Positions 1-6,731 of a DNA stretch of 13,136 nucleotides are shown in pieces. Both the position numbers and the translations under genes were made by a program. The stretch spans positions 1-13,136 of the forward strand of contig JAGAXP010000009.1 in assembly GCA_017940955.1 (NCBI GenBank), in the 5' to 3' direction. The notes below the pieces were generated by a model. It was not told the origin of the DNA. It was given only the letters and a program-made list of their open reading frames with translations, and ran no database searches. Each line of letters begins with the position of its first letter. Positions within the stretch are counted from its first letter, which is position 1. Origin of the DNA: Oribacterium sp. GTDB lineage: Bacteria > Bacillota_A > Clostridia > Lachnospirales > Lachnospiraceae.

Positions 1-25
1 AATCATATCTTGTCGTAATATCCAT
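1..25 (-). CDS. Start of an unknown gene running off the window (partial)
   Basis: Only the first eight codons are present, reading M-D-I-T-T-R-Y-D. The ATG is preceded by AAGGAAGG with a 7-nt spacer, a good ribosome binding site. It begins 37 nt after the stop of the symporter gene on the same strand, so it is probably co-transcribed with it. The short N-terminus would suit a STAS (anti-sigma antagonist) domain, which would make sense next to a protein carrying an anti-sigma-kinase-like domain. Eight residues cannot prove this, so the product is left unassigned. Confidence 0.5.
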
Positions 26-62
26 TTTGAAACCTTCCTTATATGTGAGCTATGGTATGCAG

Positions 63-1781
63 TTAATGGATCATTGAAGGCTGATGATCCGGTTCATTAC
101 TTCCCGGTATTCCGTGATTATACTTCTCCATGTCCAGAGCATCTTCCTGTTTTGCAACAATTGTGCTTACGGCCACATCTTCGAGACAGTTGGACATGGT
201 TCTGAACATACCTACGAGAGAATCGATTCCCATAACAAGTCCTATGGCCTCAAGAGGAACCCCCATCTGCTCAAGAAGAACAGAAAGGCAGATCAGCCCG
301 GCGCCTGCAACACCCGGAGCACCCATTGATAAAACTACAATGGAGATACTCAAAGAAAAAAGAGTAGCGCCTGTAACAGGGATTCCATAGGTTTTTGCCA
401 GGGCAAGGGCAAAAACTCCGAGATATATACAGGTTCCGTCCATATTAAGTGTTGCACCCAATGGGATAGAAAGGCTATAGATCTTCTTTGATATTCCAAG
501 GTTTTCACAGGCATCCATATTAACAGGAATTGAAGCATTGCTGGATGCCATGGAAAATACCTGAAGCATCGTGGGTACATATTTCTGTACAAAATGAAGC
601 GGATTTACCCTTCCTATCACAAGTATAAGAAGACAGTATATCGTCATCATGCATACCAGTCCAAACAGGAAGGTTCCAAGCATTCCAAGAACAGAAATGA
701 TAGTTTTAACACCTGTTGTGATCATCATGGATGTGATTGAACAAAATACCGCAAAAGGCATGAATCCGATGATGATAGTCGTTATCTTTAAGAAGAGGTC
801 GTTACCTGCCTCAAAAAGATCCTTGACCATATCAGAATATTTTCCTATCATTCCTGTTGCTATACCACAGATCACAGCAAGGAAAATGAGCTGAAGCATA
901 TTGGATTCAAGGAATGGCTTTACAAAGTTTGAAGGTACAATGCCTACAATTACATCCTTTATGGACACATCCATTGATTTTGAAGTAATGGAACTAACAT
1001 CCACAGTTCCCAATGCATTCATAGGATTTCCCGGTTGGAACAGATAAAAGGCTGAAAAACCAACTGCAACTGCGATCAAAGTTGTGAAGAGATACATGAG
1101 TAGGATACGTCCTCCAACTCTCCCCAGCTCTGATGGATCCGAAAAACGTACGATGCAGGAGACAATCGAGAAAAATACTACGGGAGCTACCACAGCTTTC
1201 AGTGCATTCATATATATGGTCTTGACCGGCACCAGAAGGTAGGTATTCAGAAGGGTATTAAAGCCTTCCATATTGATTGACGACAGAAGCATTCCCACAA
1301 GAATCGCAAGAAGCATCGCTCCGACAGTATGATACAAAAAGGTTCTTTCAGAGCGTATTGCAACTATTTTTACAAAGTTGCATCCCCCTGTATGTTTATA
1401 TTTTACTTCCTTTGCAAAAGAGTGAGCAATGATACCGTGAAGACGCTGCATCATATCCTCTTCCGTAGGATCATCAGAATCGTAATCACTCCATGAAAAA
1501 TCCGACTCTGCCGGTGCAAATCTGAACTCCTGACCATTGCATCGTATTTCCATAGTGACAGTCTTCAGGAACATCCTGACGGAAAGTGTTATTTTAGCAC
1601 CCTGATCCGCATGAGCAGCCATCTCTGACAAGGTTTCTTCCGTAACCAGCTCAGCCTTGTTTATATCAGCGTGTTTTAACCCGCAACCATTTAACATTTC
1701 TCTGATTGCATCCATGCCTTCTGCTATAGCTTCAGGGGTCGTATCTATAACAGTTTTTTTCAAAACATACCAAGGGTTCAT
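63..1781 (-). CDS. SDF-family dicarboxylate/amino acid:cation symporter with N-terminal GHKL/anti-sigma-kinase-like domain (572 aa)
   Basis: Residues 1-145 are soluble and resemble the HATPase_c_2/RsbW fold: an N-box-like stretch E44-LVTEETLSEMAAH-57 and a late HTGGCNFVKIV strand (130-140). From about 150 the protein is membrane-embedded and matches the SDF/GltPh family: hairpin 1 SSNASIPV (413-420), NMDGT in TM7 (446-450), hairpin 2 SMGAPGVAGAG (485-495), and TM8 with R527, T528, N531 and D535. The position equal to GltPh Asp394, which holds the substrate amino group, is Gly524. Arg397 is kept, so an acidic substrate without an amino group, such as a C4-dicarboxylate, is more likely than aspartate (inference). 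The N-box Asn that binds Mg is replaced by Glu53, so ATPase or kinase activity is doubtful. I chose the ATG at 1781, which has AGGAGGT upstream (13-nt spacer). A longer reading from a GTG at 1865 lacks a ribosome binding site. Confidence 0.92.
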   Translation of the reverse strand: MNPWYVLKKTVIDTTPEAIAEGMDAIREMLNGCGLKHADINKAELVTEETLSEMAAHADQGAKITLSVRMFLKTVTMEIRCNGQEFRFAPAESDFSWSDYDSDDPTEEDMMQRLHGIIAHSFAKEVKYKHTGGCNFVKIVAIRSERTFLYHTVGAMLLAILVGMLLSSINMEGFNTLLNTYLLVPVKTIYMNALKAVVAPVVFFSIVSCIVRFSDPSELGRVGGRILLMYLFTTLIAVAVGFSAFYLFQPGNPMNALGTVDVSSITSKSMDVSIKDVIVGIVPSNFVKPFLESNMLQLIFLAVICGIATGMIGKYSDMVKDLFEAGNDLFLKITTIIIGFMPFAVFCSITSMMITTGVKTIISVLGMLGTFLFGLVCMMTIYCLLILVIGRVNPLHFVQKYVPTMLQVFSMASSNASIPVNMDACENLGISKKIYSLSIPLGATLNMDGTCIYLGVFALALAKTYGIPVTGATLFSLSISIVVLSMGAPGVAGAGLICLSVLLEQMGVPLEAIGLVMGIDSLVGMFRTMSNCLEDVAVSTIVAKQEDALDMEKYNHGIPGSNEPDHQPSMIH

Positions 1782-1818
1782 AATATTTCCATTTACCTCC
1801 TGCTTTACTGATAAACAC

Positions 1819-1834
1819 AGTGTTTTAAAACACT
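1819..1834. promoter_or_regulatory. Perfect 16-bp palindrome AGTGT-N6-ACACT in symporter leader
   Basis: The sequence AGTGTTTTAAAACACT is a perfect palindrome in the 5' leader of the symporter gene, between its candidate promoter and its start codon. It could be an operator. The same half-sites with the same 6-nt spacing recur at 3711-3726. The binding protein is unknown. Confidence 0.5.
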
Positions 1835-1888
1835 TAAAATTGACGAAATAATCGCTTGATTTCACGATTGTAAGCGGTTACAGCTATG

Positions 1889-1917
1889 AGGATAACATAT
1901 ACATTTTGGCATTTCAA
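1889..1917 (-). promoter_or_regulatory. Candidate sigma70 promoter of the symporter gene
   Basis: On the minus strand, TTGAAA (-35) is followed by 17 nt and TATCCT (-10). It lies 108 nt before the chosen start, leaving a leader of roughly 100 nt that contains the palindrome at 1819-1834. Confidence 0.5.
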
Positions 1918-1961
1918 TACATAATTATTTGCTAATAATCCTTACTTTATCTTTGTCGCAG

Positions 1962-2014
1962 CAGTTCAGTCAGTAGACCGGGGGGACGGGGTTGGTGGTC
2001 CATTGACTGAACTG
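1962..2014. repeat. G-loop palindromic element, copy 1
   Basis: Two 18-nt arms, 1962-1979 and 1997-2014, match at 16 of 18 positions as an inverted repeat. One of the two differences is a G-T wobble. The 17-nt loop is almost all G (GGGGGGACGGGGTTGGT). A related element with the same left-arm start CAGTTCAGTC, a G-rich loop and GTGGTCC lies at 12865-12913. It does not end in a T-run, so it is not a standard terminator. It could be a REP-like repeat or a structured RNA/DNA element. Confidence 0.75.
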
Positions 2015-2184
2015 TTACTCTTTGTCATTTTTTTACTGAACAGTATTCCTAAAAATGGCAGATAAATCTGTGTAGGAACCATAATAAAAGGAATGTGGTG
2101 CTTTACATATGCATTCCTGTTATTCTTTGTAAGAGTTTCAAACCAAAATGCGACCGGTATAACAGTCATCCGCGGGGATCTCAA
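1966..2184 (-). pseudogene. Fragment of a winged-helix/MarR-like protein
   Basis: The reading frame encodes a stretch with IPVAFWFETLTKNN and then IPFIMVPTQIYLPFLGI. I associate this with the middle of larger winged-helix regulators, in which a 'FW/LF...R...IPFI.P..QIYLPFL' segment precedes the helix-turn-helix. Only about 55 residues are recognisable. The upstream part is missing, the first in-frame codon is a TTG without a ribosome binding site, and the C-terminal tail is simply the palindromic element read as protein. It therefore looks like a broken remnant. The family assignment is from memory. Confidence 0.4.
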
Positions 2185-2525
2185 ACTATTCTGTTGTTGT
2201 AATTATTGTTTAGCTGTAAATAATAGCAGCCTATGATGTCTCTGTCTTAAAGAATATATTTATATTTTTAAGTCTGGTTATAATGTTTATGTATCTTTTC
2301 TGTAGCATATACTCCGGGTTCCTCCTTTGTTTTTCTATAACTTCTATTGGCACAAAAAATTATTGGAGGAGTTCTTGGCGTATTAGTATTTTTGGGTGAA
2401 AAATCTAAAACTTTTTTCAAAAATATTGTGACTGTCATTCCGACTACGTATTACAACTATAAAGCAGCACATAATGTGTCAGATACTTATTATTCGATGT
2501 AGTAGTCATCACTTAAGATATTGTC
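2185..2525. other. Non-coding stretch with one doubtful short ORF (2347-2502, +)
   Basis: No convincing gene lies here. A plus-strand frame from TTG 2347 to TAG 2502 would encode 51 aa: a hydrophobic N-terminal third (KIIGGVLGVLVFLG) and a polar, tyrosine-rich tail. It has no ribosome binding site and an in-frame stop just upstream. It could be the end of a decayed membrane protein gene. The stretch sits between two other gene remnants. Confidence 0.2.
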
Positions 2526-2752
2526 TCAACAATTACATTCTGATATATCTGTTTCTGTTACTTTGTCACATATGAGCTTTAGTGCCTTGGCTGAAAGCCC
2601 TGTTCCACAGCCTACATCAAGACCGTTTTTAAGCATATAATCCTTAGGAAGACTGAAATCTTTTTAGATGCTCTATTACTGACTTATGAAGCCAGGGTCG
2701 CTTGGCATAGCCTTGCGCTATCCTCTTTGAGTCAAATGCTTTATTTATCCAT
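2526..2752 (-). pseudogene. SAM-dependent methyltransferase remnant (frameshifted, truncated)
   Basis: Minus-strand translation in two frames rebuilds the start of a class I methyltransferase. One frame gives KAFDSKRIAQGYAKRPWLH and continues to an E-H-L-K segment. The next gives KDFSLPKDYMLKNG followed by LDVGCGTGLSAKALKL, where VGCGTG is the SAM-binding motif I, and then VTETDIS, the acidic end of strand 2. Joining them needs one frameshift in an A-run near 2663. A second frameshift separates the first segment from a Met-Asp-Lys start at 2752. Reading stops shortly after strand 2, so most of the domain is gone. It lies just after the stop of the nuclease gene on the same strand, suggesting an old operon. 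Confidence 0.75.
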
Positions 2753-2758
2753 CATGAA

Positions 2759-3664
2759 TTATAACAAGTATTCCTTTATTTTCTTTTCTATCTGCTTAAT
2801 GTCCAGCGGTATTTCATTGGATTCCATAGAAATAACTAACTCTTTTCCCACTTCAATTCCCATCGTATCAAACTGATTAATCTTTAACAATGCATGCCTG
2901 GCGTAATCTCCATCCATTATTAGCCCAAAATGCTCCCAATAGATTGTTTTTCTTGTTCGCATATTCAGTAATGCAAAATCAGGATATAAGCATTTACCAT
3001 TGGGAAGAACTATTTGGGACTCATAGACGTAAGGAATGTCGAACTTTTCAAACATATCCGCCAATATCTTTTCTGATTTTGATCTGACAAGCTCACCCCT
3101 TGTAGTCAGATATTTCCCCTCCTCAGGAAAAGTATTAGTACCTCCAACGTGAAGTGCTCTCCACTCTGTAATATATGCTTCATCAGAAGGAATCAGTGGC
3201 GTTACCAGCGCTTTTCTGGATTCACTCAAGTCATCATAAACCCTTGCAATAGAACCAATATCATATATTTTTGTAAACCTTTCAATACGGTATCGCATTG
3301 TCAGCAGATTATCCAATAGTGCATTGTAATAGTCTCTTTGAACTATACGCTTTACCTTATCAATATCCTTTTCTTTAACATATTCCAGCTTTCCATCAGT
3401 TTTCTGTAAATAGTATTGATATCCATTCTTTCTTTTTGAACTTCTGACCGGTCTGTCGTCACTTATTTTGATAGCATTTAGATATTTCCTTGTTGCGGTT
3501 ATAAGCTGATCAAGCCATTTGATCTGCTGTCTCAATTCTTTTGAATAATCTTGTATTGTCTTTTTCCTCCCGTTGCCTTTATTATGGTTCTTATTTATTT
3601 TTATCCTTTCCTTAAAAACACTCCAATTTACTTGTGATCGTGCCAGTAGTGTCTTTTGGGGCAT
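2759..3664 (-). CDS. PD-(D/E)XK-like nuclease-fold protein (up to 301 aa, start uncertain)
   Basis: The N-terminal half (about 38-135) is helical and charged. The C-terminal half carries a restriction-endonuclease-like core. Numbering from the upstream TTG, these are Glu199 in RSKSE, Asp230 in YPDF, then Glu245 in IYWEHFG; the usual catalytic Lys is replaced in E-H-F. I know this 'RSKSE...YPDF...YWEHFG' family as common, uncharacterised Lachnospiraceae proteins. Activity is inferred from the fold only. The ATG at 3664 has no good ribosome binding site, and the first 37 residues lie partly in the repeat array. The best Shine-Dalgarno (GGGAGG) lies 9 nt before an ATA codon at residue 38, where family similarity seems to begin. 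The true start is therefore probably near 3556. It could be a stand-alone defence or repair nuclease. Confidence 0.75.
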   Translation of the reverse strand: MPQKTLLARSQVNWSVFKERIKINKNHNKGNGRKKTIQDYSKELRQQIKWLDQLITATRKYLNAIKISDDRPVRSSKRKNGYQYYLQKTDGKLEYVKEKDIDKVKRIVQRDYYNALLDNLLTMRYRIERFTKIYDIGSIARVYDDLSESRKALVTPLIPSDEAYITEWRALHVGGTNTFPEEGKYLTTRGELVRSKSEKILADMFEKFDIPYVYESQIVLPNGKCLYPDFALLNMRTRKTIYWEHFGLIMDGDYARHALLKINQFDTMGIEVGKELVISMESNEIPLDIKQIEKKIKEYLL

Positions 3665-3863
3665 CAAATAGCATCTTTCAACACTCGAATATTTCTCTAA
3701 TACACGTACGAGTGTCTAAAAACACTTTTTCTACATATTTTTCAGCCAATTTAACACTCTATTCCACTCTATATTCTTCTACAAGTGTCAAGAACACCCA
3801 AAGAAAGCCCAAAGCATCCCAAAAACAACACTCCCAGCCTCATGACTGCATTTACCGAGTGTC
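3618..3863. repeat. Four-unit array ACACTC-N24-AGTGTC
   Basis: Four units start at 3618, 3681, 3754 and 3828. In each, ACACTC is followed by exactly 24 unrelated bases and AGTGTC. The gaps between units are 27, 37 and 38 bases and also unrelated. Unit-to-unit distances of 63, 73 and 74 bp are close to 6 and 7 helical turns. This fits a multi-site protein-DNA complex. The period is not a multiple of three, so it is not a coding repeat, and the conserved parts are too short for CRISPR repeats. The first unit overlaps the doubtful 5' end of the nuclease ORF. Confidence 0.85.
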
Positions 3864-3972
3864 ATAGCATAATGGAATCTGTGTGACCAGATAAAAAATG
3901 CCACAAATAAGAAAAACTTAGAAATTAGAAACCTAAAAGACTATAACTCAAAAGAATCAAAAAAGCAAGAGA

Positions 3973-4035
3973 GAGCCCGGAAGCTGTAGTTTCAGAAAGA
4001 GCCCGGAAGCTGCAGTTTCATGCAGCTTCCAGGGC
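3973..4035. repeat. Tandem 22-bp repeat plus inverted copy forming competing hairpins
   Basis: A 22-nt unit occurs at 3973-3994 and 3999-4020, differing at one base (GAAGCTG-T/C-AG). It is followed at 4021-4035 by the inverted half TGCAGCTTCCAGGGC. The second unit pairs with the inverted half as a 14-bp stem with one bulge and a 6-nt loop, and the first unit can compete for the same arm. Read on the minus strand, the hairpin is followed by a T/C-rich tail, so it may terminate transcripts coming from the RhuM-Fic gene. Confidence 0.7.
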
Positions 4036-4180
4036 ATAGCATTCACTCAATATATCCGGAAATGTTATTCCAGCTCAAGGATTTCATCCTTGTCTCTGGT
4101 TGCTTGTCATTGCAAAATCGTTTATTTTGGGGATTTTCCCCGAGTCTTTCTATTTCATTTTCGTGAGTTTCAAGAGAAAA

Positions 4181-4219
4181 GGTATCAAAAAGGTATCATA
4201 ATTCTTATCTTGTGATACC
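4181..4219. repeat. GGTATCA direct repeats with inverted third copy
   Basis: GGTATCA occurs at 4181-4187 and 4192-4198, 11 bp apart (about one helical turn), with the inverted TGATACC at 4213-4219. On the minus strand the inverted pair forms a 7-bp stem with a 14-nt loop followed by TTTTT, so it could be a weak terminator for the RhuM-Fic gene ending at 4282. The phased direct copies could also be binding sites for an integrase-type protein at an island edge. The rest of 3868-4281 shows no gene. Confidence 0.45.
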
Positions 4220-4281
4220 CGTGGACTCTCCCCTCTCTGTCGAATAAGCACTTGTTATTATACCAAAAGATAGCTGTTATT

Positions 4282-5220
4282 CTATTTCATATCCAGTAAA
4301 TTCATCACCAACTTAACCATGATATCCTTTTCGTCCGGATTCGATTCCGCAATCATAAGCGTAATAGCTACCAATTCACCGTCGCCAATACGTTTGCTAC
4401 CATCTTTAAACAAAGCTTGGTTCCTCTCCAAGAATTCCAGGAACAAGGAAGCTGCGATTCTTTTGCAACCATCTGCAAACGGATGATCCTTGATCATAAA
4501 ATAAAGTAAGTTAGCCGCCTTTTCTTCAATAGTCGGGTAGGCATCTTCGCCAAATACACTTTGGTATATTGCAGAAATAATCCCATTCACTTTTCCAACT
4601 TCTTTTTCTACACCGAAGACATCCGTATCAAAAGAATCCCTCATATGAGAAACCATCGTCATACAGTCATCATAAGTAATCCTATATACAGGAGCCCTTC
4701 CATTAGGTTTTACTATTGCTTGGTGATCATACTGATCCAACAACGTCAAAGCATCCGTATACAGGTTTACAGCTTTTAAAATATCCTTTTCCTCGACATT
4801 TAGCGCATTCGCCAGCATTCGCGTTTGGATATCTACTGTCTTTTGTAATGCATGTAAGCGTTTCTCATTTATTGTATAGCCATCAATCATGTACTGCTTT
4901 AAGATTTTACTTGCCCACTGACGAAATTCGATGCCCCGATTTGATTTTACGCGATAGCCTACAGATATGATGACATCTAATGCGTAAAACTGGACTGGTC
5001 TATCCGCATTTGCAATGTGCATTTTTTGCACATTGCTTTCTCGAATCAATTCCTTCTCCTTAAAAATATTATTTACATGTCTCGTAATTACTGTTCGATC
5101 CACATTAAATAATTCGGTCATCTGTGCTTGCGAAAGCCATACTGTATCTCCATCCATCGGGACTGACAACGTTACTTCCTTGTCTTTCGTTTCAAATAGT
5201 ATAATCTCACTTTTCTTCAC
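4282..5220 (-). CDS. RhuM family protein with C-terminal Fic/Doc domain (312 aa)
   Basis: The N-terminal ~110 residues match the RhuM 'virulence protein' family: VWLSQAQMTELFNVDRTVITRHVNNIFKE is a helix-turn-helix-like segment, followed by FYALDVIISVGYRVKS and FRQWASKIL. The C-terminal half is a Fic/Doc domain with HPFADGCKR at 246-254. Fic enzymes transfer AMP or phosphate to target proteins, and Doc inactivates EF-Tu; whether this one does so is unknown. The usual Asn of HPFxDGNKR, which helps hold phosphate or metal, is Cys252 here. I chose the GTG at 5220, 7 nt after GGGAGG; the longer frame starts inside that ribosome binding site. It overlaps the 364-aa gene by 14 nt, so translation is probably coupled. 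Confidence 0.9.
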   Translation of the reverse strand: MKKSEIILFETKDKEVTLSVPMDGDTVWLSQAQMTELFNVDRTVITRHVNNIFKEKELIRESNVQKMHIANADRPVQFYALDVIISVGYRVKSNRGIEFRQWASKILKQYMIDGYTINEKRLHALQKTVDIQTRMLANALNVEEKDILKAVNLYTDALTLLDQYDHQAIVKPNGRAPVYRITYDDCMTMVSHMRDSFDTDVFGVEKEVGKVNGIISAIYQSVFGEDAYPTIEEKAANLLYFMIKDHPFADGCKRIAASLFLEFLERNQALFKDGSKRIGDGELVAITLMIAESNPDEKDIMVKLVMNLLDMK

Positions 5221-6301
5221 TAAAAACACCTCCCGCGCATATTACCTTTTTCCATACTTTTTTGATTTCTTCCACAAACTGTCTATCCGGATTAATTCCT
5301 GATAATAATTTTTCAATTAAGCCAGCCAGTTCCAATACCAGTTCGTCGTCTGTATAATACTCAAACAATTCTCTGATATTCACGCTATGCAAATGATAAA
5401 AAATCATTAATGCATCATCCAAAATTTGCAAATGATTTGATGTACATGTAACCGTCTCCACGAAGGCCCCTTTAGCATTTTCACAGCTACATTTGATCAC
5501 CGGTAAATTACCATTTATAAGCGGTTTGTTAAAATCTACTGTATAACCTCCTTCCGGATGTTTGGCATATGCCAAATTATAACGCATAACCTGCTGCATA
5601 TCATAAGAGTTAATTGCACGAATATCTGTATGGTCACTCCAAATCCCCAGGCTGGCACTGGACCCATATCTATCAAGATCCGTATCCCTCATGATAATTC
5701 CTCTTATTGCTAAAAGAATGTGCTCGCAAACATATCTTTTGTCGTGTAAAGTTGTAGAATCGTTCAATCTCCAACTCAACCTTGAAACAATATTATCATA
5801 TTGTCCTATAAAAATTCTGTTGTAAAAATCTAAAGCTTCGGTACAAATTGTCACTTCATCTTCATTAAAAAGGAGATTTGTTTTTCCTGTCTGCCTGCGT
5901 ATTCTCATCACCATTCTAGAAAAGGACAATACAATCATTTCATTTTTATCGATAATGAATTCTTCCCCAGCTACGTATATTTTATCCTTATCAGATGAAC
6001 AATTCATAATATAAGAATAGTCATCTCCTGCTCCATCTATTTGAGGAACATCATCGAAGCCTAGTAAAAAAGACAATTGGTCATCTTCATCTACTATATA
6101 GCCATCTTTATCCCAAACTTGAAATAATGATTTCAGCAATATATCCAGTTTTTTCTTGTTCTCAAGTTGCTTCCTAAGGAATCCTGATATAAGTTTTAAT
6201 CCATTACCATAAGGAAACTCAAAGCCCATGTCGTATAATAATTGTGTACTTTCAATCCATTCGCCCTTCTTCGGCTTTAAATAGACTCTACCTCTTGTCA
6301 T
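5207..6301 (-). CDS. Unknown 364-aa protein of the accessory module
   Basis: I do not recognise a named family. There is no signal peptide or membrane segment. The N-terminus (1-65) is charged and helical. A central helical segment has FYNRIFIGQYDNIVSRLSW (159-177), a pattern I recall from unassigned bacterial proteins, followed by YVCEHILLAIRGIIM (190-204). C-terminal helices (290-350) are acidic. A CSC motif (271-273) and scattered cysteines form no clear zinc site. The start is firm: GGAGGGG lies about 6 nt before the ATG. A copy of the module operator lies upstream at 6334-6345. It overlaps the RhuM-Fic start by 14 nt, so it may be that protein's partner, antitoxin or sensor (inference). 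Confidence 0.85.
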   Translation of the reverse strand: MTRGRVYLKPKKGEWIESTQLLYDMGFEFPYGNGLKLISGFLRKQLENKKKLDILLKSLFQVWDKDGYIVDEDDQLSFLLGFDDVPQIDGAGDDYSYIMNCSSDKDKIYVAGEEFIIDKNEMIVLSFSRMVMRIRRQTGKTNLLFNEDEVTICTEALDFYNRIFIGQYDNIVSRLSWRLNDSTTLHDKRYVCEHILLAIRGIIMRDTDLDRYGSSASLGIWSDHTDIRAINSYDMQQVMRYNLAYAKHPEGGYTVDFNKPLINGNLPVIKCSCENAKGAFVETVTCTSNHLQILDDALMIFYHLHSVNIRELFEYYTDDELVLELAGLIEKLLSGINPDRQFVEEIKKVWKKVICAGGVFSEEK

Positions 6302-6333
6302 ATTATCCCCTCCACCGTCTTTGCGTCATCTTA

Positions 6334-6345
6334 CCGTATATACGT
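6334..6345. promoter_or_regulatory. Second module operator, CCGTATATACGT
   Basis: This site matches 11 of 12 bases of the perfect palindrome at 7219-7230. It sits in the 97-nt gap before the 364-aa gene. An unrelated inverted repeat, TTAAGC-GAT-GCTTAA, lies nearby at 6361-6375. No strong -35/-10 pair stands out, so any second promoter here is weak. The shared site suggests that the XRE regulator also controls the downstream gene pair. Confidence 0.65.
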
Positions 6346-6398
6346 TTATTTAACATATATTTAAGCGATGCTTAATGAATAAAGCACCGCCATCAAAC

Positions 6399-6731
6399 CT
6401 ATTGTTTTAAAGCCTCTATGTACCCAAACAATCTTTCTTTTTGCGATTTCTTAAGACTTTCCATTTCAATCAAAAGATCATACTCCTTTGTGCCTTTTGT
6501 AACCACTCGAAAATCCAACTTCTCCACAGATTGAACCGTGTCCTGCAACAATTCATATGGTGTTACATTTAACACCTTACAAATAATCATTATTTTATCA
6601 GCAGAAGGATTCGTTTTCTTTCGTTTCCAATCACTAATAGTACTCTGTGCTATTCCTGTAGCTTTCGAAAAGTCCATCTGGGTAATTTCACGTTCTTCCA
6701 TTAATTTAAAAATGCGTTCACTTATTACCAT
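6399..6731 (-). CDS. XRE-family helix-turn-helix regulator (110 aa)
   Basis: Residues 4-63 form a Cro/C1-type helix-turn-helix: TQMDFSKATG (17-26) is the first helix, AQSTISDWKRKKTNPS (28-43) the recognition helix and following turn, and KIMIICKVLNVTPYELL closes the fold. The last 45 residues are charged and helical, probably for dimerisation. The ATG has GGGAG 6 nt upstream and overlaps the stop of the 148-aa gene by 14 nt, so the two are coupled. It probably binds CCGTATATACGG at its own promoter and before the 364-aa gene, acting as autorepressor or antitoxin-like regulator (inference from position). Confidence 0.92.
   Translation of the reverse strand: MVISERIFKLMEEREITQMDFSKATGIAQSTISDWKRKKTNPSADKIMIICKVLNVTPYELLQDTVQSVEKLDFRVVTKGTKEYDLLIEMESLKKSQKERLFGYIEALKQ

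Noticed and set aside
3618..3863. CRISPR array
   Set aside because: The conserved parts are only 6 nt and the spacings are not those of CRISPR repeats and spacers; no cas gene is nearby.
3700..4280. Duplicate of the guaA 3' end as an attachment site
   Set aside because: A search by eye for the last ~20 nt of guaA found no convincing second copy.
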